DNA of 64,000 nt from Saccharomycodes ludwigii. Taxonomy: Eukaryota; Ascomycota; Saccharomycetes; Saccharomycodales; Saccharomycodaceae. The stretch covers positions 372,001-436,000 of the forward strand of contig NC_060202.1 of NCBI RefSeq assembly GCF_020623625.1, given 5' to 3'. The notes beneath the pieces were generated by a model, which made no database searches, had not been told where the DNA came from, and was given only the letters and a program-made list of their open reading frames with translations. This document shows, piece by piece, positions 23,401 to 33,100 of this stretch (position 1 is its first letter; the number at the start of each line of letters is the position of its first letter). A program made the position numbers and the translations under genes.

Positions 23401-23571
23401 ATTTGGAGGTATGAAGCCGCCAGCGATTTGATCAAGAGTTTGTTAAGAAGATATAGTGATGAATATACATTATTATTGGATAAATTGAAGTTATATAATG
23501 ATAACAATATGACGAATGTTCCTACAAGAAGAAAAATAGGTACTTGGTTAGATGAAATGAAAAAGTTATAA
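20401..23571 (+). CDS. STO1: nuclear cap-binding complex large subunit (Cbp80/Sto1), spliced
   Basis: A two-exon gene: exon 1 at 20401-20425, intron 20426-20947, exon 2 at 20948-23571. It gives an 882-residue protein, against about 861 in S. cerevisiae. The joined start reads MSGVKRSRDPEDDDYSGINR, followed by the family block RDFRPRVQKRQRLPPVVEL and QALLSTLYAVVVEQPQKQ-type MIF4G helical repeats. The N-terminal basic cluster is a likely nuclear import signal. An acidic run (DDDDNDDDDDE) lies near residue 800. Sto1 with Cbc2 binds the capped 5' end of nuclear RNAs. The YMR125W ortholog in S. cerevisiae also has a very short first exon. The exon junction splits one GAT codon and the frame fits exactly. 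A nearer in-frame acceptor at 20770 is discussed in the findings. An unspliced start at the ATG at 20932 would lose the basic tip. Confidence 0.88.
20426..20947 (+). other. STO1: STO1 spliceosomal intron, 522 nt
   Basis: The donor is GTATGT at 20426-20431. The branch site is a perfect TACTAAC at 20747-20753. The acceptor chosen by homology is ATGCAG ending at 20947. The branch A to acceptor distance is about 195 nt, very long for a yeast. Between them lie weaker AG sites, the first being AAAAG at 20770, and a (CAAA)n microsatellite. No snoRNA or other nested gene was seen in the intron. Confidence 0.85.
20847..20875. repeat. (CAAA)7 microsatellite inside the STO1 intron
   Basis: Seven CAAA units following an A-run, located between the branch site and the homology-supported acceptor. 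The same kind of run (CAAA after CAAAAA) lies directly before the start codon of the acyl-CoA dehydrogenase gene at 62838. Confidence 0.9.
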
Positions 23572-23633
23572 TATATATAAGATGTAAAATTTATTAGTAA
23601 AGTTTCAATACATAAGTGAATATTATACATGAT

Positions 23634-23672
<39 letters not shown>

Positions 23673-23712
23673 GGCTGTATCTTAATCTTGATTTATATAT
23701 CTAGCGTGTGTA

Positions 23713-24885
23713 TCAATTCCTAACAACGGAATCAAAACTATAATGACTTTTTACGGTAGGTATTTTCTGTATTACTGTATTTGTACTATTCATTCGGGTG
23801 ACTGTAATCAAAGATTGCGAAGTAGAGTTTCTACTGGAAGTATTTTTATTATAAATATGCGATGATCTATAAGAGGATGGTAATGTGGATGTTAAATCAT
23901 TTTTCATTAAATTTTTTTGGCGTGTTATCAATTCAATAGTTAACGTCATAAAAGTCTCGAATTGTTCTTTGCTAATTGGTTTATTGCCAAACCGTATCCT
24001 ATTGTACAAATTAATATATTGATTGTAATCTATGAAATCAAAAAACATGGAGGAACTTCTATTACCATCATCATCAACATCATCATCATCGAAATCGTGC
24101 TCGTATATCTCACCTGTAGAACCGTTTCTATATCTTGCTAAGTGGTATCTAATACCATTATATGATTTAATAATTTCGATAAATTCGGGGAAAGTACCAC
24201 CTATTGGAACGCTCATGTCTTTAAAATCAAAACAATTAAAAATCGTTCCTTGATATTTTAATTTGTCAAATATTGTCTTAATGACTTGTTCATAGTTTAA
24301 GTTTGGTGGCAAATCATCATCTTCGTCTGAATCTTCGGCATCATTATAATTTATCTCCGACGTTTTTTCATGTGCATATTGATTACTCTGTTTATTATTT
24401 TTGGATCTTTTAATAAATTTACCATTCATATCAAATGTGGCAATATTAAGTGAACTTGGATCCATAGCCAAGGATTTCTCAATATAGGCCTTTGAATATG
24501 ATGGAGGTGGCGATAAGCCATCATGCACAATTTTTTCTGCGGGTATATCAAACCAAAGGCCCAATTTTGAGTTTAGTCTTAAATATTTCCAAACCATGTT
24601 TCTACTTGATTTATCTGGTAAATCTAATTCGGTTAAAGGCAAATATGGTTTCGGTATGTATCTCATACAACTTCTATGTATAAATATTCTTTCGATGGAC
24701 AAGGTAATTGTTAAAACACCTGTAATAACTATTCCACCAACCACTATAAATGTGTTAAAGACTGATGAATGGGCTGCCTGAGCAATGGAATCTATGGGCA
24801 TCACAATGATAAAACCCAAATAGAAAACAATTATAAAAAGTACTACTGATCTGTATAATACTTGATTAAATCGCATTGGAAGCAT
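23713..24885 (-). CDS. DLT1: Dlt1-like membrane protein
   Basis: A 390-residue protein, against about 342 in S. cerevisiae. Two hydrophobic helices open it: VVLFIIVFYLGFIIVM (about residues 14-30) and FIVVGGIVITGVLTITLSI (about 45-63). A conserved cytosolic part follows (HRSCMRYIPKPYLPLTELDLP, WKYLRLNSKLGLWFDIPAE). The middle has an acidic loop (EDSDEDDDLPP) and the tail is Ser/Thr-rich. The S. cerevisiae gene YMR126C is known only for a defect at low temperature; no biochemical role is established. The gene converges on STO1, with 141 bases between stops that contain T34. It diverges from RAD5. The assignment comes from position after STO1 and the twin-helix architecture. Confidence 0.85.
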   Translation of the reverse strand: MLPMRFNQVLYRSVVLFIIVFYLGFIIVMPIDSIAQAAHSSVFNTFIVVGGIVITGVLTITLSIERIFIHRSCMRYIPKPYLPLTELDLPDKSSRNMVWKYLRLNSKLGLWFDIPAEKIVHDGLSPPPSYSKAYIEKSLAMDPSSLNIATFDMNGKFIKRSKNNKQSNQYAHEKTSEINYNDAEDSDEDDDLPPNLNYEQVIKTIFDKLKYQGTIFNCFDFKDMSVPIGGTFPEFIEIIKSYNGIRYHLARYRNGSTGEIYEHDFDDDDVDDDGNRSSSMFFDFIDYNQYINLYNRIRFGNKPISKEQFETFMTLTIELITRQKNLMKNDLTSTLPSSYRSSHIYNKNTSSRNSTSQSLITVTRMNSTNTVIQKIPTVKSHYSFDSVVRN

Positions 24886-24906
24886 TTTTCTTTTCTTTTC
24901 TTTCTT

Positions 24907-24948
<42 letters not shown>

Positions 24949-25341
24949 CACTTGTGACCTCTTTATGATATATATGAGTGTTTTAGCTTGATATATATTT
25001 AAAAATTATGAGATATTCTTTATGAGTTTGGATACAAATGAAACTTTTGTGTTATAATTATGAAAAAAAAAAAGGGTCTTTTCTTTTATGATTTCAAAAA
25101 AAGAAAAAAGAAAAAAGAAAAAAGAAAAAAGAAAAAACAACAACAATAGCAGCAGCAACAACAACCGTAACTTTTATTTATTTTTTATTTATTTTTAAGA
25201 TATATAAAAATATTTTCTTTTTCTTAAAGCTTAAAATTGAATTTAAATCTTATATCATATGCACATTTCTCTACTCATCTTGTACCTACCATAGTACTTA
25301 GATCACCACCAAGAAAAATCTTTCAAAATATTGCGAATAAA
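24886..25341. other. divergent promoter region, DLT1 / RAD5
   Basis: A T36 tract at 24909-24944 lies right upstream of DLT1. An (AAAAAAG)n run sits near 25097-25137 and a CAA/CAG-rich patch near 25138-25165, before RAD5. No MluI box was found, although RAD5 is cell-cycle regulated in S. cerevisiae. Confidence 0.65.
24909..24944. repeat. poly(T) homopolymer, 36 nt
   Basis: The longest pure homopolymer noticed in the window, 24 bases upstream of the DLT1 start. On the DLT1 sense strand it is a poly(A) leader or a nucleosome-excluding tract. Confidence 0.95.
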
Positions 25342-28300
25342 ATGTCACAGCCATTTTTTAATAAAGAGTTAGAAGTGTCTACTCAGAACCTTTCGGCATC
25401 ATTAGAAAATAAAGAAAGATCAGAAGAATCATATAAACTGAGTCAGCATGATGGACTTTTTGTAGCAGAAGAAAATACAGACCTAACCGAAGAAGTTTCT
25501 TATCCAGAAATTGATACTAGCAATACTACACAAACAATGCCCCTTCTTACACAGGATGCTCCAGCATCGGGTGATAAAAGAACCAATGAAACTAACGATA
25601 ATCTAGAAGAACAACTATATAAGAAAAAAACATTGCCTCCTAAGGAGATAGCTCAATTTTGGAAGAGATTTATTGGGTCTATTCAAGTTAGCGCTAATGC
25701 TACAAGGCCAACCGTTTCTAAAATTCCATTTGGCACAAAGTTAGGAATTGTTAAAAAGGGCGTTATAAAAAGTAATCCGGCTCGATCGATACTTAACAGA
25801 AAAAGACAGTGTAATACTTTGGTTAAATTATGGGATCTTAAAAACGACCGAGAACTAGGCAGATTACCCGAAAAAATAGCACGCATTATATTACCATTTA
25901 TTAACGGTGATGAAGTTACTTTTGATGCAACAATGATATTTTGTAATAACAAAAGATTAAGCATTGGTGATACTATAGTTGTCCAATTAAACTGTTATTT
26001 AACTTCAGAATTGTTTAATAATAATGGATCGCTGGAACTGTCCGGTAAATTCACCGAAGACGAACAAGAAACTAAAATGCAAGCAAGACGAACTTCTATT
26101 TTAACATTGTTTGAGGAACTTAGCTTGAAGGCAATTGAGAATAATGCCGAAGTTGATAATATTTTAAAGGAGTTAGAGTATAAAGAAAAAAACCGACAGC
26201 AAGTAGAATGCGCTAAAGAGGTAGTCATTGACTTGGAAGATGAATTAAACAGTTCTTCACAAACTGTTATGGATATAGAAAATGAACTAAATCTGAACCA
26301 ATTGCAAGCCTTTTATAAAATTGCCCAATCTGCAGACTCCCTAAAAACTTTACCTGAAACTGAACCTGCTGGCAACTTTAAATTTTCCTTAAAAAAATAT
26401 CAAAAACAAGGGTTATCCTGGATGTTGAAAAGGGAACGTGAATATTCTAAAATCCAAAGTAAAGACTTTGTTCACCAAGATAGTGATAAAATTGATCCTT
26501 TATGGAGGACTTTTTTATGGCCAACTTTTCCTGATTTAAAAATCAATTCTGGATTTACTAGCAAAATATTTTATGCTAATTTGTACACTGGCCAATTTTC
26601 AATGGAAAAACCAATATTAAAATTATCGGTTAAAGGTGGTATTTTAGCAGATGAAATGGGGTTAGGTAAAACAATTTCAACACTTTCTTTGGTATCAACG
26701 GTTCCAGAGGATACAGAATTTGGAAACAAACAAAGTACTGGTTCAAATGACAATAATAGTAGTTTCTTATTTTCCAATTCACAAAGTATTCAATCACTGA
26801 CTACTTCACTGCCATATGCCTGGAGAACTACATTGATTGTGGTACCAATGTCGTTGTTATCACAATGGGAATCTGAATTTAGGAGTTGTATGGACGAAAA
26901 TACACGTTGTGAAATTTATTATGGCGATACAGTTTCTAATCTCAAATCCAGATTAATTAATTCAAAAAGTCCTCCTACTGTTTTGGTGACCACATACGGT
27001 GTAGTACAAAGTGAAATGCTTTCCTGTGAAATGAAACCGACATATAGCGGTCTTTTTTCTGTGAAATTTTTTAGAATAGTATTGGATGAAGGCCATAATA
27101 TCAGGAATAAACAAACAAAGACAGCTAAATCTATATTTAAATTGAAGGCTTCCAGAAAATGGGTGTTATCTGGGACACCTATTATCAACAAATTGGATGA
27201 TTTATACCCAATTGTTAAATTTTTAGAATTGAATCCTTGGGTTAACCCTGGGTTTTGGAGAAGGGTTATTTCTGAACCATTTGCATCAAAAGATTATAAA
27301 AAAGCATTAGATGTTGTCTTCACCATTTTGGAACCTGTGTTACTAAGAAGAACAAAAAACATGAGGGATAGCAACGGTGCATTATTGGTAAACTTACCAG
27401 AGAAAATTGTTAATATCGAAAAGCTTTCTTTAACTGATGTTGAATTAGCTATGTATAATAGTTTTTTGAAATTAGCTGAAAAGTCCTTTAGGGATGCTTT
27501 GAATAAGGGGATTTTATTGAAAAGTTACACCTCTATTTTGGTTCATATTTTGAGACTAAGACAAATATGTTGTGATATGAGACTATTATTGAACAAGAAT
27601 TTCGCCAAAACGGAAAGTTCAAAAGAAGAAAAATCTATTCAGGAAGATTGTGATATTATTGACAAAAACCCGTTAAAATACGATTTGGAAAAAATGTTGG
27701 AATTAGGCTTTGACGACGACATAAATATTTTCAAAGAGGAGGAGGTTAATCTTATAAATGAAAATGTTTTAAACCCTAAATTTTTGGGTAAAGGAACTAC
27801 AGGTTTAGAATGTCCAATATGCACCACAGATTCTATAACGCCAGCTGACAAGATAAGGATTACAGAGTGTGGCCACACTTTTTGTTTTACTTGTATTGCG
27901 GATTATATTGTGCATGAAAAGATTAAAAAGATGGTCCCCCGTTGCCCTACGTGTAGAGACCAACACTTAAATGAAAAACGGTTATTTTCAGTAGTGCTTG
28001 ATAAGAATGGAATGATAGAAGCTTTTAGTTATTATAAGAATCCAAAATTATCGGATTTTATAATTTCTTCCAAAACAAATGCTTTATGTACCCATTTGTC
28101 CAAGATAAGCAAAGAGTCACCCAAGGAGCATGTGGTTATTTTCTCTCAGTTTTCTGGTTTTTTGGAAATTTTGAAGGAGATTTTAGAAGTTAATTATATG
28201 GTTTACAAATTTGACGGTTCATTATCACTAAAACAACGTGAATCTATTTTAAAACACTTTAATACTGATGATTATGATGGTTTAAAAATATTATTAATAT

Positions 28301-28584
28301 CCTTAAAGGCCGGTGGTGTTGGTTTGAATTTGACTATTTCAAATAGGGCATTTATAATGGACCCGTGGTGGTCACCAAGTGTTGAAGATCAAGCCATTGA
28401 CAGAATCCACAGAATGGGTCAAAAGAGGCCTGTTGTAGTTACCAGATTTATTGTAGAAGGCAGTATTGAAGAAAAAATGTTGCTAATTCAAGAAAGGAAA
28501 AGAAGATTAGGTGATGTTGTTGAAGGTGACGAAGAGGAAAGAAGGAAAAAAAGAGTTGATGAAATTAAAATGTTTTTTGAGTAA
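25342..28584 (+). CDS. RAD5: Rad5: DNA helicase and PCNA ubiquitin ligase
   Basis: A 1080-residue protein starting at the ATG at 25342 (MSQPFFNKEL). The frame is open further up but has no upstream ATG. Domains in order: HIRAN (about residues 165-260, with LGRLPEKIARIILPF and IGDTIVVQLNCYL), then the SNF2 helicase first lobe with DEMGLGKT (about 435) and DEGH (about 581). A C3HC4 RING follows, inserted between the lobes (CPIC...ITECGHTFCFTC...PRCPTC, about 823-871). The second lobe carries SLKAGGVGLNL and QAIDRIHRMGQ. This is the full Rad5/HLTF layout. It works with Mms2-Ubc13 on PCNA in error-free damage tolerance and can regress replication forks. The gene is the YLR032W ortholog set between YMR126C and YMR127C orthologs, part of the zipper order. 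All catalytic motifs look intact. Confidence 0.95.
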   Translation: MSQPFFNKELEVSTQNLSASLENKERSEESYKLSQHDGLFVAEENTDLTEEVSYPEIDTSNTTQTMPLLTQDAPASGDKRTNETNDNLEEQLYKKKTLPPKEIAQFWKRFIGSIQVSANATRPTVSKIPFGTKLGIVKKGVIKSNPARSILNRKRQCNTLVKLWDLKNDRELGRLPEKIARIILPFINGDEVTFDATMIFCNNKRLSIGDTIVVQLNCYLTSELFNNNGSLELSGKFTEDEQETKMQARRTSILTLFEELSLKAIENNAEVDNILKELEYKEKNRQQVECAKEVVIDLEDELNSSSQTVMDIENELNLNQLQAFYKIAQSADSLKTLPETEPAGNFKFSLKKYQKQGLSWMLKREREYSKIQSKDFVHQDSDKIDPLWRTFLWPTFPDLKINSGFTSKIFYANLYTGQFSMEKPILKLSVKGGILADEMGLGKTISTLSLVSTVPEDTEFGNKQSTGSNDNNSSFLFSNSQSIQSLTTSLPYAWRTTLIVVPMSLLSQWESEFRSCMDENTRCEIYYGDTVSNLKSRLINSKSPPTVLVTTYGVVQSEMLSCEMKPTYSGLFSVKFFRIVLDEGHNIRNKQTKTAKSIFKLKASRKWVLSGTPIINKLDDLYPIVKFLELNPWVNPGFWRRVISEPFASKDYKKALDVVFTILEPVLLRRTKNMRDSNGALLVNLPEKIVNIEKLSLTDVELAMYNSFLKLAEKSFRDALNKGILLKSYTSILVHILRLRQICCDMRLLLNKNFAKTESSKEEKSIQEDCDIIDKNPLKYDLEKMLELGFDDDINIFKEEEVNLINENVLNPKFLGKGTTGLECPICTTDSITPADKIRITECGHTFCFTCIADYIVHEKIKKMVPRCPTCRDQHLNEKRLFSVVLDKNGMIEAFSYYKNPKLSDFIISSKTNALCTHLSKISKESPKEHVVIFSQFSGFLEILKEILEVNYMVYKFDGSLSLKQRESILKHFNTDDYDGLKILLISLKAGGVGLNLTISNRAFIMDPWWSPSVEDQAIDRIHRMGQKRPVVVTRFIVEGSIEEKMLLIQERKRRLGDVVEGDEEERRKKRVDEIKMFFE

Positions 28585-28593
28585 ATGTATTTG

Positions 28594-28605
28594 ATACACG
28601 TGTAT
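28594..28605. promoter_or_regulatory. 12-nt palindrome ATACACGTGTAT in the RAD5/SAS2 gap
   Basis: A perfect palindrome centred on an E-box sits in the 56-base gap between the convergent stops of RAD5 and SAS2. It may be a folded terminator or a Cbf1-type site in an odd place. Its role is unknown. Confidence 0.5.
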
Positions 28606-28640
28606 GTTTATGACCATGTTATCAGGTAATTTTATACGCT

Positions 28641-29732
28641 TTAAATATCCAACAGCAAGTACTCGTCTAAAACATATACACGTTTATGTTTCAAATTATG
28701 CGTTTTAATCGAGCTCATCAAATTTTTCGTAACTATTTCATATGTTCTTTTGCCATTTTGCTCATCATCAGAATACCTTAAACACCCCATATATTCCAGG
28801 GCAAGAGTTATATCTTCAGTTTTGAGCCTTGTATGTCTTGATATATCCTCTAAAGTTGTTGTGGCATTCTCTTGAAAGTCGTTATCTATAAATTCATAGC
28901 AAATCCTTTTACTCCAATATTTGCAATAGGCTATTAGACCAAATGGACTTAGTGGTTTTTCTGGTCCTGAGATGAGTCCTTCATAATCAGATATTTTGTA
29001 GGAAAACTCTATCAACAATGAGCCCAATCCTCTTCTCTGATAGGGAGGGAATATCAAAATGCACGCCAAATTGTTTTTCTCCGGAGAAAGAAAATCTTTT
29101 GAAAAAAATCCCAATGGTCTATTCCCATCTGTTTCATAAACGACAAAGAATTCATAATTATCAACCATGAAAAACATGGATTTATTATCCAAAAATAATT
29201 TTGTAAATATACATAAGCATTGGCAGAAAAGAGTGTGTTTAAACCCTCTTATACGTCTTATAGTGTATTCCGGTGATAAATATTTTATTTTTCCCGGTAA
29301 ACGGTCCTTATAATAGCAGACTGACATATGATGTAATAACTCGTTTCTATTGGCTGTATATTTGAAGCAATAATCACAAACATAAAGGGTATCAAGCCAA
29401 TGCTGTTTTTTTTCGTTCAATGTAGTTTTTTGCTCACTATTTTTAGATGTTTTAATGTTGTCTTGTTGTATTTTCTTTGTTGGGTTCGAACTATTGTCAG
29501 AAACTTTATTTTCATCATTATCACATTCTACTATTTCTTTAATAAATTTGTCATGAACATTCGAGTCGTAAATTTCATTATAGTAAGTGTAACCTAGTTG
29601 TTGAGTACTGTTTTCATTAAAGTATACACTACATCCGTACCATGTTTGAAAATTATAGTTTAAACCAAATTGAACTGTTCTTATATTATTAAAATCCAAC
29701 AATCCATATAATTTATTATCCTTTTCATTCAT
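28641..29732 (-). CDS. SAS2: MYST histone acetyltransferase Sas2
   Basis: A 363-residue MYST-family acetyltransferase. The C2HC finger is visible as CDYCFKYTANRNELLHHMSVC. The acetyl-CoA site shows the catalytic cysteine block LACILIFPPYQRRGLGSLLI and the active-site glutamate in GPEKPLSPFGL. The family start (KIKYLSPEYTIRRIRGFKHT) is also kept. Sas2 acts in the SAS-I complex on H4 K16 and supports silencing boundaries. Length is near the usual ~340. A Lys/Asn-rich insert lies around residues 85-110. The ATG at 29732 is the only plausible start. Order after DLT1 (with RAD5 between) and before ECM16 matches YMR127C. A paralogous MYST (Esa1, Sas3) is less likely because there is no chromo domain and because of the position. 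Confidence 0.92.
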   Translation of the reverse strand: MNEKDNKLYGLLDFNNIRTVQFGLNYNFQTWYGCSVYFNENSTQQLGYTYYNEIYDSNVHDKFIKEIVECDNDENKVSDNSSNPTKKIQQDNIKTSKNSEQKTTLNEKKQHWLDTLYVCDYCFKYTANRNELLHHMSVCYYKDRLPGKIKYLSPEYTIRRIRGFKHTLFCQCLCIFTKLFLDNKSMFFMVDNYEFFVVYETDGNRPLGFFSKDFLSPEKNNLACILIFPPYQRRGLGSLLIEFSYKISDYEGLISGPEKPLSPFGLIAYCKYWSKRICYEFIDNDFQENATTTLEDISRHTRLKTEDITLALEYMGCLRYSDDEQNGKRTYEIVTKNLMSSIKTHNLKHKRVYVLDEYLLLDI

Positions 29733-30146
29733 ATTTTTATTTATTTATTTATATGTGTATATATTATAGTAATAATTAATTGTAGAATGATATGAATTGT
29801 TTTTTTTTTTTTTTTTTTACTTTTATGAAAAAAAAAAAAAAAAATACGGCTTTAGAAAGCTTTATGCTGGGCAACTTACGATAAAATTTTATTGGTATAA
29901 ACCGCTTAATCGTTTCTTTTTTTTTTTTTTTTCAAATTTTTTTTACATTATTATCATTAATATTATTATTGTATACATTCCTGCTTACTTTCAAGCAAGT
30001 CTTGTTAACTACTCTTTGCTATTTAACCTTTCATGGATTTCCTATATAATAACTTCTTTTTCCTACTTAAACCAATGTAAATCAAAAGAACACTACTTGC
30101 AACTAAAGGGTAAACATAAAAAGCGATCATCAACCGTATTTTACAA
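29733..30146. other. divergent promoter region, SAS2 / ECM16
   Basis: It holds T and A homopolymers (29801-29818, 29827-29843, 29920-29932) in AT-rich sequence. The word AGCGATCATC near 30122 resembles but does not match the PAC element of ribosome-biogenesis genes. No gene is supported. Confidence 0.6.
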
Positions 30147-33100
30147 ATGGGTACATACAGAAAAAGATTCAATGAAAAGGCTAGAGCAGGACACATGTCA
30201 AAGCTTAAAGAGTTAAAGCGTATTAGAAATAAACAATTTACAAGAGAGTCAAACGATGATGAAGATGAACAAAATGATTTGGAAGATGAAAGTGAGGAAG
30301 CTGTTGACACTAATGCATCCATTATTGAACCCATGAGTAAGCAAGAACGTGAACAAAAAAAGAGAAAATTGCATGAAGAGTTATTTAGTGACAAAAAAGA
30401 CTCCAAGATATCAAGACAAAAAAAAAAAAGAATGGAGAAATTTATCGAGCATCAGTTGAAACGTGAGGAAAAGAAAACTATTCTTAATAAATTGCAGGAT
30501 TATAAGATAGATACGTCGATGTTAACAAGTTCCAAAACTTTAGGTAACGGAAAACAAACCAAGAAGGAAAAGTTTTCGGAAGCTTTATCTATAGAACAAA
30601 GAGGGTTACCATTGAATGAAGAACTTAAAGACATCTTATATGAAACTCGTGAAGTTAAAAATTGGAAAGATGATTTTGGAGACGATACGCAAGTAACAAC
30701 ACCAAGTATCACGACCTCATCCTTTATTGATAATAGGCCAATTAGACATGGTGGAATTGGTTCTGCTTTTGCATTTCCTAATATTAAGGTTGTTGATAAA
30801 AAAGCAAGTGTTCCTAAAAAGAAATATAATTGGAGACAACGAATAGAAATGGAAGAGCGCAAGAGACATCAAAAAGAAGATGATTTAGATTTTGCAAGCT
30901 CTAGTGAAGAAAATGGGATCAGTAGTGGAAGTGAAGATGTAGAAAATGGCAAGGAGGAACTTTCAGGCAATGAAGAAGAAGATGAAGAAGAAGAAGAAGA
31001 AGAAGAAGAAGAAGAAGAAGAAGAAGATGATGATGAAGATGAAGATGGAGAAGAATATGATGATGATGATGAAACTTATGGATCATCAAAGGAAGAAGAC
31101 AAAACCATTACCTTTGATGAGAGAAAAAAGGCTGCAGCCGATTTTAAAAGTTGGGCTACTATGCAGATTAAAGAAATGGAAGGACGTGATGTTGAATATA
31201 AAATACCAACAGATATTAAAGTAGAAAGATTTGTTAGAGAGGAAGATTTGGACGATGGCTTAACCACTGAACACATTCAAATTGATGAAAACTTGACAAG
31301 AAAAGCTTACTATGTATCTATTGAAAGAGATCCAGAAATACAGGCTATTAGGACAAAATTGCCTGTTTTTGCAGAAGAACATAGAATAATGGAAGCCATC
31401 CACCACAATGACGTTGTAATTCTATGTGGGGAGACTGGTTCTGGTAAAACTACTCAAGTTCCACAATTTTTATTTGAATCCGGATATGGCACTTCACCTG
31501 ATTGTCCTGGTATGATTGGTATTACACAACCTAGACGTGTTGCTGCCGTATCCATGGCCCAAAGAGTTTCGAGTGAAATGGGCAATTATTCTGATATTGT
31601 TGCACATCAAATTAGATTTGATACTACTGTTGATGAAGCAACTAAAATCAAGTTTATGACTGATGGTGTTTTGTTGCGCGAAATGATGACTGATTTTAAA
31701 TTAACTAAATATAGTTGTGTTATCATTGATGAAGCACATGAAAGAAACATCAACACGGATATATTGATTGGGATGTTAAGTAGGTGTGTAAAATTAAGAA
31801 GTAAGGAATATGATGCAGATCCAGTAAACTGCAAGAAGTTGAAGTTAATCATTATGTCAGCCACATTAAGAGTTACTGATTTTTCTGAAAACCCAGTTTT
31901 GTTTCCAATGCCACCTCCTGTACTAAAAGTGGAAGCAAGACAGTACCCTGTTTCCATTCATTTCAACCGTAGGACGCCGTATAATTATACTGAGGAAGCA
32001 TTTAAGAAGACTTGCAAGATCCACAGTAAGTTACCCCCTGGTGCTATTTTAATGTTTTTAACTGGTCAGCAGGAGATCACTGATATGGTTAAAAGATTAA
32101 GAAAAGAGTTTCCTTTCCCAGTTAATTCCAAACAGAAATTGGCTTATAAAAAACATCCACCAGTTAAAATCAATTCCGAAACTGCGGCTATGGAAGTTGA
32201 AGATATAGATTTTAGCGTTAAAGTTGATAGGGAGGAGACCGAAAGTGATGGTGATAATTACATTTATGATGACTGTATTGAAAAGACGAATGAAGATGAC
32301 GGAGGCTCTAAGACCAAAGAAGAAAAAGAAGAAGAGAAAGAGGAAGGCTTTGATGAAACATTGGAAGAGGGGCAGACACCGAATGATCCGTTGTATGTAT
32401 TGCCCTTGTACTCTTTACTTCCAACAAGGGAACAGATGAGAGTTTTCCAAGACCCTCCAAAGGGTTCTCGTTTATGTGTTATTGCCACTAATGTGGCAGA
32501 AACTTCATTGACTATCCCTAATGTTAGATACGTTGTTGATTGTGGAAGAAGCAAGGAACGTAAATATAATGAAGAAACCGGTGTACAAAGTTTTGAAATC
32601 GGCTGGGTTAGTAAAGCTTCTGCCGCTCAAAGAAGCGGTAGAGCTGGTCGTACTGGGCCTGGCCATTGTTACCGGTTATATTCTTCAGCTGTATTTGATC
32701 GTGATTTTGAGCAATTTTCTAAACCTGAAATATTACGTATGCCAGTGGAAAGTGTTGTTTTAACAATGAAAAGTATGGCTATCCACCATATTGCCAATTT
32801 TCCGTTTCCAACTCCTCCTGGAAGAGGTGCTCTGCAACAAGCTGTTGAGTTGTTGAAATACTTGGGTGCCTTAGATTCAAATGCTAATATTAGTCCTGAT
32901 GGTAAAAAAATGAGCCTGTTCCCATTGAGTCCCAGATTTTCAAAAATGTTATTGGTGGGTAATGAGCACGGGTGTTTGCCCTATGTAGTTGCAATAGTCA
33001 GTGCTCTATCTGTTGGAAATCCATTTATCGGTGAAAATGAATTGGGTATATCAAACATGGAAAAAACGGGTGATAGTGGCATTGTAGATATATCAGAAGA

